Assembly: GCF_019042655.1 (NCBI RefSeq) | Contig: NZ_JAHPZO010000021.1 | Coordinates: 1 to 36,674, forward strand | Length of the DNA: 36,674 bases | Direction: 5' to 3' | DNA from: Planococcus sp. CP5-4_YE | Lineage (GTDB): Bacteria > Bacillota > Bacilli > Bacillales_A > Planococcaceae | In this document: one piece after another, positions 7,830 through 15,899 of the stretch | Position numbering within the stretch: position 1 is the first letter of the stretch | How the letters are laid out: each line of letters starts with the position of its first letter | Position numbers and translations under genes: made by a program | The notes under the pieces: model-generated | Told to the model about the DNA's origin: nothing | What the model saw: only the letters and a program-made list of their open reading frames with translations | The model's database searches: none

Positions 7830-8897
7830 TTATTTAATTCCCATGGAATCCTTATAGCCTTTCAAGTAGCCGATCTCCGACGGGCTCGCCATTTCCGGCG
7901 CGCTCATCGCGCGGTGCCAGTTCGGATAGATCGGCACCGGACGCGCCGCTTTCTCGATCAAATTGTGCTCGTCCTGCTTGAGCTTGATCTTGTAAGACGC
8001 GATGTTTTCCTGCAACTGCGCTTCGTTGCGCGCTGCGATGACGATCGGGCCGACGTTCGGGCGGTCGCGCACCCACGCATAGGCGATTTGCGGAACGCTG
8101 GCATTATGGTTCGCCGCCACTTCCTCGAGCGCATCGATCACTTGATACAAACGCTCCTCATCCTGCACCCAAGGCTCCGGCCAGCCGCCGCCTTGGCGCG
8201 TATCTTTCGGCGCTTCCTTGCCGCGGCCGACTTTGCCATTCAATAAGCCTTCGCCGAGCGGGCTCCAGATCATCGAGCTGACGCCGAGTTCGGCACCGGC
8301 TGGAAGCAATTCGTATTCCGCTTCGCGGGCTTCCGGTGTGTAATAGATCTGCTGTGTGGCAGGCGGGATCTTGCCGTTCTGTTCAGCGAAGGTATGCGTT
8401 TTGGCCAGTGCCCAGCCGCTGTAGTTCGACACGCCCCAATGGCGGATTTTGCCGGCTTTGATCAAGTCGTTCATCGTCTCGACGGTTTCTTCGACCGGCG
8501 TCTGCCCGTCCCATAAATGGACGAAATACAGATCGAGGTAATCGGTGCCAAGGCGCAGCAGCGATTCATCAATCGATTTCAATAAATTCGAGCGCGAGGC
8601 GCCGCGCGCGTTCTGGTGGTCTTCAAACGGAAAACCCGTCTTTGACGTCAACAACACTTTATCGCGCTTGCCGCGGATGGCTGCGCCGAGCACTTTTTCC
8701 GCATTTCCTTGCGAGTATAAATTCGCCGTATCGAACATATTGATGCCCGCTTCGAGCGCCATGTCGATCATGCGGCTCGCTTCGTTTTCCTGGATATTGC
8801 CTGCCGCTTCAAAGCCGTTTGTGCCGCTGAACGGGACGGTGCCGAGAATGTATTTTGGGACGCGCAGCCCCGATTTGCCTAGATTTATATAATCCAT
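7830..8897 (-). CDS. Aldo/keto reductase
   Basis: A 355-residue protein from the ATG at 8897 ([16 protein letters not shown]), which is preceded by AGGAGGACC. An in-frame ATG at 8942 lacks such a site. AKR features are present: [17 protein letters not shown] with catalytic Asp and Tyr, LLTSKTGF with Lys, [10 protein letters not shown] with His, and the cofactor-binding [20 protein letters not shown] and [22 protein letters not shown] stretches. Such enzymes reduce carbonyls with NADPH. The substrate is unknown, and the family is similar to AKR11/12-type general stress reductases of Bacillus. It is single-gene by its terminator and faces no partner. The TetR gene further upstream is transcribed in the same direction after a 106-base gap. 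Confidence 0.92.
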   Translation of the reverse strand: MDYINLGKSGLRVPKYILGTVPFSGTNGFEAAGNIQENEASRMIDMALEAGINMFDTANLYSQGNAEKVLGAAIRGKRDKVLLTSKTGFPFEDHQNARGASRSNLLKSIDESLLRLGTDYLDLYFVHLWDGQTPVEETVETMNDLIKAGKIRHWGVSNYSGWALAKTHTFAEQNGKIPPATQQIYYTPEAREAEYELLPAGAELGVSSMIWSPLGEGLLNGKVGRGKEAPKDTRQGGGWPEPWVQDEERLYQVIDALEEVAANHNASVPQIAYAWVRDRPNVGPIVIAARNEAQLQENIASYKIKLKQDEHNLIEKAARPVPIYPNWHRAMSAPEMASPSEIGYLKGYKDSMGIK

Positions 8898-9003
8898 AGT
8901 GAAGGTCCTCCTAGTAACGAACTGTTTTTTTCTGTCAGTCATTCTCTACCCGCTTCTCACCCCTCGACAAACAAAAATTCCAAACACCTCGTGCCTGCAC
9001 TTG

Positions 9004-9630
9004 TCACGACCGGTCTTGCCCTTTTAAACCTGCTGCAAAAAAAGGGCCGTTGATGGTCATCGTGGAAATGATGCGCGCGATTTCTTCCGGCGGCTCATCC
9101 GTATCGCCGTTGAGCCATTCCTGGATGACGCCGATATGGGCAGAAGCGATATAAGACGACAGATAGCGCGGCGGCACGAGGAGATTGCCGGCGACTAACA
9201 CGTCTTTATTGCGCTCGAACAAGGCTGTCCTGAGAAATTCCTTCATTTTGACCTGAAAACCGGCATCGCCTTTGGGGCCTAATAATGCCTTCATCAAGCT
9301 TTTGTTATGATGGAGAAATTCAAAAAGCGGCACCGGTACGGCGAACGGGACCGCCCCCTCCTTGCTTTGCTTCATGCCTTCGATGAGCTGCGGGATATTG
9401 CGGATAATCTTGATTTCCATTTCCTCGATCAATTGCTGCTGGCATTTGTCCATCAAGTCAAACTTATCTTCGTAATGGCTGTAAAAGGTGCCGCGGTTGA
9501 TGTTCGCCTTCTCGGTAATATCCTTGACGCTCATCGCTTCAAAACCTTTTTTTTCGATTAACGCAATCAACGCCGAACGGATGGCTTGTTTCGTCCGCAC
9601 GACACGTAAGTCGGCTGATTTTCCGTGCAT
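9004..9630 (-). CDS. TetR/AcrR family transcriptional regulator
   Basis: A 208-residue protein from the ATG at 9630 (MHGKSADLRVVRTK), preceded by GGGGGAGGAAC. The open frame upstream to 9690 lacks a site. The N-terminal helix-turn-helix is typical: TKQAIRSALIALIEKKGFEAMSV followed by ITEKANINRGTFYSHYEDK (about residues 13-57). The C-terminal part is a helical ligand-binding domain, with HNKSLMKALLGPKGD resembling the TetR_C_8 group. It is divergent from an ABC exporter starting at 9855, so it most likely represses that operon and itself in response to an unknown compound. The 9631-9854 spacer holds the exporter promoter. Confidence 0.9.
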   Translation of the reverse strand: MHGKSADLRVVRTKQAIRSALIALIEKKGFEAMSVKDITEKANINRGTFYSHYEDKFDLMDKCQQQLIEEMEIKIIRNIPQLIEGMKQSKEGAVPFAVPVPLFEFLHHNKSLMKALLGPKGDAGFQVKMKEFLRTALFERNKDVLVAGNLLVPPRYLSSYIASAHIGVIQEWLNGDTDEPPEEIARIISTMTINGPFFAAGLKGQDRS

Positions 9631-9708
9631 TCCAGTTCCTCCCCCATGTGTTTTCCGACACTTTCGGCCAAGCTGTCGCTTAAGCAACACATTGCCCGTT
9701 TTTGATTA

Positions 9709-9737
9709 TTGTTCCGTTATGGCCCAGGGACTATACT
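9709..9737 (+). promoter_or_regulatory. Probable promoter of the ABC exporter operon
   Basis: TTGTTC (9709-9714), 17 bases, then TATACT (9732-9737), a good sigma-A spacing with 5 of 6 matches in the -10. An imperfect dyad, ACAACT with AGTTTGT, lies just downstream at about 9744-9765 and is a candidate TetR-family operator. Confidence 0.55.
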
Positions 9738-9854
9738 AAAGCCAACAACTAAAACGACAGTTTGTTTATTATCTTAGCCGCAAATGGCCAGGAAGAACAG
9801 GTCAATTTTCCGGAGAGAAATGACCAGGCTCCGGCAGACAGGGGAGGAACCATC

Positions 9855-10577
9855 ATGGACATCCAGCTTTCTCATGTCAAAAAAAGTTTCGGCGACACAT
9901 CGGTCATCAAAGATGTAAGTTTCACCATTGCAGCAGGAGAGATCTGCTGCCTGCTCGGCCCGTCCGGTTCGGGAAAGACGACTTTGATCCGCTTGATGAT
10001 CGGCGCCTTGCCGCCAGATAGCGGGACCATCCGTTTCGGCGATATCGAGATGCCGAATAGGGCCATTCTTAAACGGCTCGGTTTCATGCCGCAAAACGAC
10101 GCGTTGTACGAAGATTTATCCGCACACGGCAATTTGAAATTTTTCGGCGGCCTCTACCCCATCCCGAAACGCACACTAGACGCGCGCATCAAAGAAGTGT
10201 TGGAGATGGTGGAATTAACCGGCCACAGCCAAAAACTGGTGAAGAATTTTTCCGGCGGCATGAAAAAGCGGCTGTCGCTCGCCATCGCCATTTTGCACAA
10301 ACCGGATATCCTGTTTCTCGATGAGCCGACTGCCGGCATCGACCCGGTGCTGCGCCGCAAAATTTGGGCGCAGTTCCAGTCATTGAAAGCACAAGGCACG
10401 ACCATCATCGTCTCGACGCATGTCATGGACGAAGTGGTTGAATGCGACAAAGGGGCGCTGTTGTATAACGGGCGGCTCATTGAATACGACACGGTCAATC
10501 GATTGCTCGACAAAACCGCAAGCGGCCGCATCGAAGAATTGTTCTTCGCCGCTTCAGAAAGCGAGGCGCGCCCATGA
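9855..10577 (+). CDS. ABC transporter ATP-binding protein
   Basis: A 240-residue ATPase from the ATG at 9855 (MDIQLSHVKKSFGD), chosen because AGGGGAGGA sits just upstream. The frame opens earlier at 9762 without a site. Walker A GPSGSGKTT, Q-loop GFMPQND, signature FSGGMKKRL, Walker B ILFLDEPTAGID and switch His in VSTHVMDE are all present. The sequence is of the ABC-2/DrrA export type. Its stop overlaps the permease start (ATGA), so the two are translationally coupled and form one half-transporter pair. Probable role: export of a lipid, drug or peptide. The divergent TetR gene suggests induction by the exported compound. Confidence 0.93.
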   Translation: MDIQLSHVKKSFGDTSVIKDVSFTIAAGEICCLLGPSGSGKTTLIRLMIGALPPDSGTIRFGDIEMPNRAILKRLGFMPQNDALYEDLSAHGNLKFFGGLYPIPKRTLDARIKEVLEMVELTGHSQKLVKNFSGGMKKRLSLAIAILHKPDILFLDEPTAGIDPVLRRKIWAQFQSLKAQGTTIIVSTHVMDEVVECDKGALLYNGRLIEYDTVNRLLDKTASGRIEELFFAASESEARP

Positions 10578-11602
10578 TCCAGCTAGCGAAACGCGTCATC
10601 CGCCAGACCATCAACGACAAGCGCAGCGTCATGCTCATCCTTGTCGCCCCGCTGTTAATCTTGACCTTGGTTTACTTTTTGCTCGGCGATTCGGATTACG
10701 TGGCGACTGTCGCCATCGACCGCGACGCTGTTGCGGCGCCAGTCATCACTGCGTTGGAACAACAAGAGCTGAATGTGGTCGGCCTGACAGCGCAAGAAGC
10801 AGAACAAGCGGCCGATTACCTGCAGCACAACGAAGACGTCGACGCCGTGCTGCGCTTTTCGGAAACTTCCGCCATGGACATCACACTGTACGAACCGTCA
10901 ACGAAAGGCGCTACGGCCATGAGCGAAATCCAAAAAGCCATGGCGGACCTCAACCCGTCGGCTGAAACCACCATCAGCTACGTCTACGGCACGCAGGACC
11001 AGAGTTTATTCGATTCGCTCGGCTACGTCTTTCTCGCCTTATTCTCGTTCTTTTTCGTGTTCATCATCTCGGCGATGGCACTCGTGCGGGAACGCAGCCG
11101 CGGCACACTCGAGCGCTTGATGATGACGCCGATCCGGCGCGGCGAAGTCATTGCCGGCTACACACTCGGCTACAGTGTCTTCGCTATCATCCAAGCGGTC
11201 ATCATCGTGCTGTACGCAATATTCGTGCTGCAGCTGAGCAATGAAGGCAATATCGGCTGGGTGTTGCTGCCGATGGTGCTGCTCGCCGTCACCGCCGTGT
11301 CATTCGGCGCCACCATTTCCATCTTCGCAGGCTCCGAGCTGCAGGTCGTCCAACTGATCCCGTTTACCATCATCCCGCAAGTGTTCTTCTCGGGGCTCAT
11401 CCCGTTGGACTTGATCCCGTATCATCTCGGCAACTTGTCGTACATCATGCCAATCTATTACGGCGCCGCCGCCATCAAAGGCATCATGGTCTACGGCGAC
11501 GGGTTCACGGAGATCTGGGGCCATCTCGCCGGGCTCACCACTTACGCGCTCGTGCTGTACCTCATCAATACGCAAGCCTTGAAGAAATTCCGTAAACTAT
11601 AG
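10574..11602 (+). CDS. ABC-2 type transporter permease
   Basis: A 342-residue membrane protein with the DrrB/YhgE-like ABC-2 layout. One N-terminal helix (SVMLILVAPLLILTLVYFLL, about residues 17-36) is followed by an external domain of about 120 residues. Five or six helices follow (FVFIISAMALV, AIIQAVIIVLYAIFVLQL, VLLPMVLLAVTAVSFGATIS and others). The conserved cytoplasmic coupling segment RERSRGTLERLMMTPIRRGE lies between helices 2 and 3. Its start overlaps the ATPase stop by four bases. It ends just before a strong terminator that closes the operon. Confidence 0.92.
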   Translation: MIQLAKRVIRQTINDKRSVMLILVAPLLILTLVYFLLGDSDYVATVAIDRDAVAAPVITALEQQELNVVGLTAQEAEQAADYLQHNEDVDAVLRFSETSAMDITLYEPSTKGATAMSEIQKAMADLNPSAETTISYVYGTQDQSLFDSLGYVFLALFSFFFVFIISAMALVRERSRGTLERLMMTPIRRGEVIAGYTLGYSVFAIIQAVIIVLYAIFVLQLSNEGNIGWVLLPMVLLAVTAVSFGATISIFAGSELQVVQLIPFTIIPQVFFSGLIPLDLIPYHLGNLSYIMPIYYGAAAIKGIMVYGDGFTEIWGHLAGLTTYALVLYLINTQALKKFRKL

Positions 11603-11640
11603 AAAAAAGCGGACGAAGCCTATGCCTCGTCCGCTTTTTT
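11603..11640. terminator. Bidirectional intrinsic terminator
   Basis: AAAAAAGCGGACGA (11603-11616) pairs with TCGTCCGCTTTTTT (11627-11640). It follows the exporter stop (11602) and also serves the convergent gene that ends at 11655. Confidence 0.93.
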
Positions 11641-11654
11641 TTGTATTGAAAACC

Positions 11655-12011
11655 TTATTCCGCCCACAAAATCTGGTACGATCCGCTCGGTTCTTGTTCC
11701 AAGCGGCAATTGTCAGAGAGGATCGGCCGGAACGCCTCCACTTGCATTTCATCCATGGAAATGCCGGACAGCCCGTATTCGGTCTCTGTGTAATCCAGAT
11801 CCGCTTCTTGATCGAATTTGATGCGCAGCAAATTCTTCGCGCCATTGATCGTCAGGAATTTCACCTGGTAGCCGTCGCGGAACACGGCCTCAAGTTCTGA
11901 ACCGAGCGATGCGAAATGATCGTTTTTCAGAAGCTCGCCAATTTCTACGCCTTCCCGGCGAACCTTTTCGATGCGGATGGCGTCGGGCATGGAAATTTTG
12001 GTCAATGTCAT
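11655..12011 (-). CDS. Conserved-looking hypothetical protein
   Basis: A 118-residue soluble protein (starts MTLTKISMPDAIRIEKV, ends SGSYQILWAE) with mixed alpha/beta composition, no membrane segment and no recognised motif. The start is supported by AAAGAGGGATGAC directly before the ATG. Codon use is like the surrounding core genes, so it is probably a real vertically inherited gene. It stands alone between the exporter operon (convergent) and the MBL hydrolase, which is on the same strand and ends at 12107. The spacer of 95 bases is sufficient for its own promoter. Function not assigned. Confidence 0.75.
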   Translation of the reverse strand: MTLTKISMPDAIRIEKVRREGVEIGELLKNDHFASLGSELEAVFRDGYQVKFLTINGAKNLLRIKFDQEADLDYTETEYGLSGISMDEMQVEAFRPILSDNCRLEQEPSGSYQILWAE

Positions 12012-12106
12012 GTCATCCCTCTTTCCAAATCATTTATGTGATTTCTCTAGTTTAGAAGAATACTGGGTGAATCTCAAATAATGGAAACCCGTTTGAAAAA
12101 TGCAGC

Positions 12107-13219
12107 TCACCGCTCCCACCAATGCGCGGACGTGTAAGTGGCCAGTTTTTCCAACGGGAGCGTCTCGCCAACTTGCGGCGTGACGAGTTCCACGCCCTGC
12201 CGCACAGCTTCTTTTGACGCCCGCTCGATCGGGTCCGTCCAGCTATGAAACGCCAAGGTGAACGCCGCCCAGTGGACCAGCATCATCTTATCTCCCCGAA
12301 TGTCGAGTGCCGCCTGTACCGATTGCTCCGGCGCCATATGCGAGGTTTCCCAGCGCGTATCGTACTGGCCACCTTCCATCAATGCAATGTCGAACGGCCC
12401 GTATTTTTCGCCGATTTCCTTGAAATGGCTGCCATAGCCGCCGTCGCCACTCGTGTAAAAGCGGATTCGATCGCCGATCACGGCCCAGCCGCCCCATAAA
12501 GTCGAGTTGCGGTTGAACAAGCCGCGCCCCGAAAAATGCTTCGACGGCGTCAACGCGAGCGTCAGCCCGTGCAGCTGCACTTCGTCCCACCAATTCAATT
12601 CGGTAATGCGCTGCGCTTCCACTCCCCAGCGCAATAGATGCGCACCGACGCCGAGCGGCACATAGAAATGCCCGACTTTGTCCTTGAGCGCGCGAATCGA
12701 TTCGTAATCGAGGTGGTCGTAATGGTCATGCGTCAGCAGCACCGCATCGATCGCTGGCAAGCGGCCGGCGACTTCAAGCCAGCCCTTGCTATAACGCAAG
12801 CTTCCGGCAAACGACAGCGGCGAGGCCCGGTCGCCGAGCATCGGATCGATGAACAGCTTATGGCCGTCTAGGCTCAACAACACACTTGAATGACCGAACC
12901 ACGTCACGCTGTCCTGTTCGCTTTTGATTAGTTCCCAGTCAATCTCCGCTACTGGCAATTCGCCGATTGGATGGCGCTGAACATCCCCGGCGAACAACGA
13001 GTCCTTGAGCATCGACAGGCCTTCCGACATGTGGATCTCGGTCTCTGCCTCATCCGCATTGGCGAATTTCCCTTCTCGGTAATTGTCCAAGCCGGCAAAG
13101 CGGTCGCGCTGGCGCTGATTGGGACTCGACCCGAGCGGCGCATACTTCTTCAAAAAGGCACCCGACATCACGGAGACGGCCGCAACGCCAGCAACTGAAT
13201 ACAGCATCAATTTTCTCAT
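12107..13219 (-). CDS. MBL-fold metallohydrolase (NAPE-PLD-like), membrane anchored
   Basis: A 370-residue protein. An N-terminal hydrophobic segment (LMLYSVAGVAAVSVMSGAFL, about residues 4-23) is probably a membrane anchor or signal. The metallo-beta-lactamase fold follows: WFGHSSVLL, LFIDPMLGDRASP, then the metal-binding LLTHDHYDHLDY (HxHxDH), TPSKHFSGRG, YTSGDGGYG and the late His in LVHWAAFTLAFHSW. This set of motifs is that of N-acyl-phosphatidylethanolamine phospholipase D-like hydrolases, which cleave phosphodiester bonds. In bacteria the substrate is generally unknown. GGAGGAGCC precedes the ATG. It is divergent from the CPBP gene at 13412. Confidence 0.9.
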   Translation of the reverse strand: MRKLMLYSVAGVAAVSVMSGAFLKKYAPLGSSPNQRQRDRFAGLDNYREGKFANADEAETEIHMSEGLSMLKDSLFAGDVQRHPIGELPVAEIDWELIKSEQDSVTWFGHSSVLLSLDGHKLFIDPMLGDRASPLSFAGSLRYSKGWLEVAGRLPAIDAVLLTHDHYDHLDYESIRALKDKVGHFYVPLGVGAHLLRWGVEAQRITELNWWDEVQLHGLTLALTPSKHFSGRGLFNRNSTLWGGWAVIGDRIRFYTSGDGGYGSHFKEIGEKYGPFDIALMEGGQYDTRWETSHMAPEQSVQAALDIRGDKMMLVHWAAFTLAFHSWTDPIERASKEAVRQGVELVTPQVGETLPLEKLATYTSAHWWER

Positions 13220-13330
13220 GGCTCCTCCAATGTGGAAATGTATTTCACTGCCTCTAGCAGGATTGAGTGGTTTTCACCATAGCTTTATTTTCCCTCATTG
13301 ACTGTCTGCTCAAACGGTTTTTTGTAGATT

Positions 13331-13352
13331 CTCCTCATTTCAGGAGTATAAT
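13331..13352 (+). promoter_or_regulatory. Candidate promoter -10 with adjacent inverted repeat
   Basis: A perfect -10 hexamer TATAAT (13347-13352) lies 60 bases before the CPBP gene. CTCCT (13331-13335) and AGGAG (13342-13346) form a short inverted repeat directly against it, a possible operator. No good -35 is visible. Confidence 0.4.
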
Positions 13353-13411
13353 GACCGTAGAAAGTAAAATCGAACGGCTTAGGCTATTACTGTTAATGAG
13401 GGGGGTGTCCC

Positions 13412-14095
13412 ATGCTAAAGCGTTTAGCCATTTGGTTTAGTGTAATCATCAGCGGGTTTTTATTGTTCACTGCCACGCAGATCCCGTTTCAAATGGGGCT
13501 GTTCGGCGGCTATAGCGGAGTGGGCTTGACGCTCATCGGCGTACTGCAGGCGGCACTGATCATTCCTTTGCTTTACCTAGGCTTGCGTTTACTGGACATG
13601 GACTTCCGCAGCATCGGATGGACCACGGCGCACTGGCAACAAGACAGTTTGCTCGGAGCCGCTGCGGCAGCGGGCTGGACACTGGTTCAATTCTTGTGGA
13701 TCATCCCGCAGACCGGCGGAGCAGAGCGCCAGGATGTGGCCGACATCATCGCCATGCTCGACGGCGAGTGGGCCAATGTTTGGTGGTATGTGCCTCTTGG
13801 AATCATCGGCGGCGGCCTTGTCGAAGAATTGTACAATCGCGGCTTTTTCATCGGCGCACTCGCCGGCATTTTTAAGGAGTCCAAAATCGCGCTCTACGCA
13901 GCTGCGGTATTGTCCATTGTCTTTTTTGCAGCCGGCCACTTGCCACAGAATTGGATTGAATGGATCGACTTGCTCATCCCGAGCACGGTTTATACCGTCT
14001 TGTATCTCTACACCGGCAGATTGACCGCCCCGATCGTCGCCCATGCACTTTGGAACACAGCCGCAGCCATTTTGGTGATGATCCTCTATGCCTGA
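13412..14095 (+). CDS. CPBP family intramembrane glutamic endopeptidase
   Basis: A 227-residue membrane protein with about six to seven helices. The CPBP/Abi (CAAX protease and bacteriocin-processing) signature is complete: motif 1 EELYNRGFF (EExxxR, about residues 143-151), motif 2 FFAAGH (FxxxH) and motif 3 HALWNT. Members are Rce1-like intramembrane proteases. In Gram-positive bacteria they are linked to bacteriocin self-immunity or maturation, but no bacteriocin gene is seen nearby. The ATG follows GAGGGGGGTG. The next gene, the copper-binding-like lipoprotein at 14226, follows after 130 bases on the same strand and may be co-transcribed. Confidence 0.88.
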   Translation: MLKRLAIWFSVIISGFLLFTATQIPFQMGLFGGYSGVGLTLIGVLQAALIIPLLYLGLRLLDMDFRSIGWTTAHWQQDSLLGAAAAAGWTLVQFLWIIPQTGGAERQDVADIIAMLDGEWANVWWYVPLGIIGGGLVEELYNRGFFIGALAGIFKESKIALYAAAVLSIVFFAAGHLPQNWIEWIDLLIPSTVYTVLYLYTGRLTAPIVAHALWNTAAAILVMILYA

Positions 14096-14225
14096 AGGAA
14101 CTTCAAAACCTGTAGTCAACAGTCCGCACCGAAAAGAAAGCGAGCGATTTTCGCCCAATGTTGATCTAATCCGCTTGTTACTGCGTTCTATAAGCAAGAA
14201 GCAACGACAAGGAGGAGGAAACAAC

Positions 14226-14753
14226 ATGATCAACAAAAAATTCACGTTACTGCTCGCTGCCGGAATGTTGTCACTCGCTGCGTGCGGACAAGACGACACT
14301 GCTAGCGATGAAGAAACGCAAGCTCCTGCACAAGAGGAAAGCGCAGACATGGAAGAAATGCCAGAAGAAGAGCCGATGGAAGACATGGAAGAAGATGCGG
14401 CAGAAGAAGAGCCCGCTGAAGAGGCTGCCGAGGAAGAACCTGCAGAAGACGCCGAAAGCGGCGAACAGGCAAGTACCCCTGAAGCCATGAGCGGCGGAGC
14501 TTCCGACTTGTTGTCGAACGGCGAAATGACGAGCTTTGTGTTCAATGAAGCCGGCGAATACGCGGTCTACTGCGAACCGCATCCAGTCATGCAAATGACC
14601 GTCATCGTCGAAGAAGGCGCAGAAATGATGGACAAAGTCTCTGTGGACATCGCTGATTATGAATTCGGCGAAGACACCATCACCGTCGCACCGGGAACGA
14701 CCGTTGAATGGACCAACCAAGACCAGGTCCAGCACAATGTCGCGTTTGAATAA
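14226..14753 (+). CDS. Lipoprotein with cupredoxin halves in permuted order
   Basis: A 175-residue lipoprotein from the ATG at 14226 (strong GGAGGAGGAA site) with lipobox LAAC. Residues about 30-85 are an acidic Glu/Ala/Met-rich linker with repeated EEEPAEEA-like units. The C-terminal 85 residues carry cupredoxin motifs in the wrong order. First comes the half normally at the C-terminus (FNEAGEYAVYCEPHPVMQM, with Cys, His and Met ligands in amicyanin-like CxxHxxM spacing). Then comes the half normally at the N-terminus (YEFGEDTITVAPGTTVEWTN, then the His in VQHNV), after which the protein stops. All four type-1 copper ligands are therefore present, so a circularly permuted blue-copper domain is possible. 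Alternatives are two half-domains or an old deletion. Probable role: extracellular copper binding or electron transfer. Confidence 0.8.
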   Translation: MINKKFTLLLAAGMLSLAACGQDDTASDEETQAPAQEESADMEEMPEEEPMEDMEEDAAEEEPAEEAAEEEPAEDAESGEQASTPEAMSGGASDLLSNGEMTSFVFNEAGEYAVYCEPHPVMQMTVIVEEGAEMMDKVSVDIADYEFGEDTITVAPGTTVEWTNQDQVQHNVAFE

Positions 14754-14780
14754 GCCATATGCCAAGCTTTGACCCACTCA

Positions 14781-14823
14781 AAAAAGCCTAAGCTCCCTAA
14801 AAAAACAGGAGCTTAGGCTTTTT
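14781..14823. terminator. Bidirectional intrinsic terminator
   Basis: AAAAAGCCTAAGCTCC (14781-14796) pairs over 16 bases with GGAGCTTAGGCTTTTT (14808-14823). It lies between the convergent lipoprotein and reductase genes. Confidence 0.95.
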
Positions 14824-14832
14824 CTCATTCGT

Positions 14833-15549
14833 TTAGACGTTTTGTACAGCTGGCAAAAACTCAGCGATCGACTGCTCACGCTTATCGAGCACGATCTGTT
14901 CACGCGCTACGCCCTGTGTGCGAAGCAGCTCAATGTTCTCTTTCAAGAAGTCGTCGCTGCCGACGATGTAGAACAAGCCGCCCGCATCATCCGCAAAGCC
15001 CTTCACCGCTTCGTAATACTCCGCGCGGCTGTCGACGAATTGCACCGTGAAGTTAGTGTCTGTCGAAGTCGTGAAGACGTCCTGGAACAAATAATGCTTG
15101 GACGAATCGACGTTCAAGGAGTGAATAGACCGTACCCCTTCAGCGTTGCTCACATATTCCAGCACGAGCGGGCGGAACGTCGCGAGGCCAACGCCTGATG
15201 ATAGTAAGTAGACATTCTTCCCTTCGCGCTTCAGCGGCACGTTCGAATGCGTCTTGAAGATCGCCACTTCGTCGCCCGGCTTCATGTTGCGCAAGATCGA
15301 CTTAAATTCTGAACATTGGTCCTTGATGCGCGTCGTGATGCCAATCGAGTTTTCATGGGGCAAGGTACAGATCGACATATGGCGGATCAAGCCGCGGTTC
15401 GGTTTGTCGCCGGCGTTAAAGCCTTCGAATGCGAAATGAGTGTGCGATCCTTCCTGCCACGTGAAGCCTTCCGGCAAGTTGAGCAGATAGGTCTTCACTT
15501 CCGGGCTTTCATCGATGATTTGATTGATTTTCGTCCAGTAAATGTGCAT
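14833..15549 (-). CDS. Ferredoxin reductase-type FAD/NAD(P)H oxidoreductase
   Basis: A 238-residue flavoprotein from the ATG at 15549 (MHIYWTKINQI), preceded by AGGAGGAATT. The earlier in-frame ATG at 15585 has no site. The N-terminal half is the FAD-binding beta-barrel: GFTWQEGSHTHFAFEG, then RHMSICT in place of the usual RxYS flavin motif, and MKPGDEVAIFKT. The C-terminal half is the NAD(P)-binding domain with YLLSSGVGLATFRPLV and LFYIVGSDDFLKEN. No [2Fe-2S] domain is fused, so it needs a separate electron partner. Its size matches stand-alone FNR-like oxidoreductases. It ends at a terminator shared with the lipoprotein gene. Physiological partner unknown. Confidence 0.85.
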   Translation of the reverse strand: MHIYWTKINQIIDESPEVKTYLLNLPEGFTWQEGSHTHFAFEGFNAGDKPNRGLIRHMSICTLPHENSIGITTRIKDQCSEFKSILRNMKPGDEVAIFKTHSNVPLKREGKNVYLLSSGVGLATFRPLVLEYVSNAEGVRSIHSLNVDSSKHYLFQDVFTTSTDTNFTVQFVDSRAEYYEAVKGFADDAGGLFYIVGSDDFLKENIELLRTQGVAREQIVLDKREQSIAEFLPAVQNV

Positions 15550-15899
15550 CCAAATTCCTCCTGTAAAATCCTTTAATACATCCACTATACTCTAATTGAT
15601 ATTTATTCTCAATTAAACTTTGAAATCGTTGGAAATTTCTTCTTTTTAAAAATGACAACGGCCTAAAACGCCATGGCTACTTGTCATCAATCCAAGCTTT
15701 TAATTAGGAGCCAAATTAAGAATTCACTGGTTTTCAGCCATTCAAATCCCGAATTTCACTGCATAAATTGTCAATGATTGGTATGATAAATAAATATGGA
15801 TGATATTTCTTTTTTCATTGGCAATGAAGCTTAAGCTACAGCCGAATGAAAAAGAGGTGGAGAATAACCTACATGTGACTACTAGAGGAGTGTCTTATA
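15550..15899. other. Intergenic spacer with an inverted repeat
   Basis: About 350 AT-rich bases between the divergent reductase and nuclease genes, with no credible ORF. ATGACAA (15652-15658) and TTGTCAT (15681-15687) form a perfect 7-base dyad, with GGC/GCC inside. It is followed by T-residues on the minus strand and could be an operator or a weak terminator. The promoters of both flanking genes must lie here. Confidence 0.5.

Noticed and set aside
14340..14470. Repeated GAAGA/GCAGA units, possible tandem repeat or CRISPR-like array
   Set aside because: It is in-frame coding for an acidic low-complexity linker, without spacers or regular period.
13589..14545. Long minus-strand ORF (318 codons) rich in Ser and Ala
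   Set aside because: It is the antisense of the CPBP gene and the acidic lipoprotein linker; no ribosome-binding site, and the low complexity follows from the GAA/GCA-rich coding strand.
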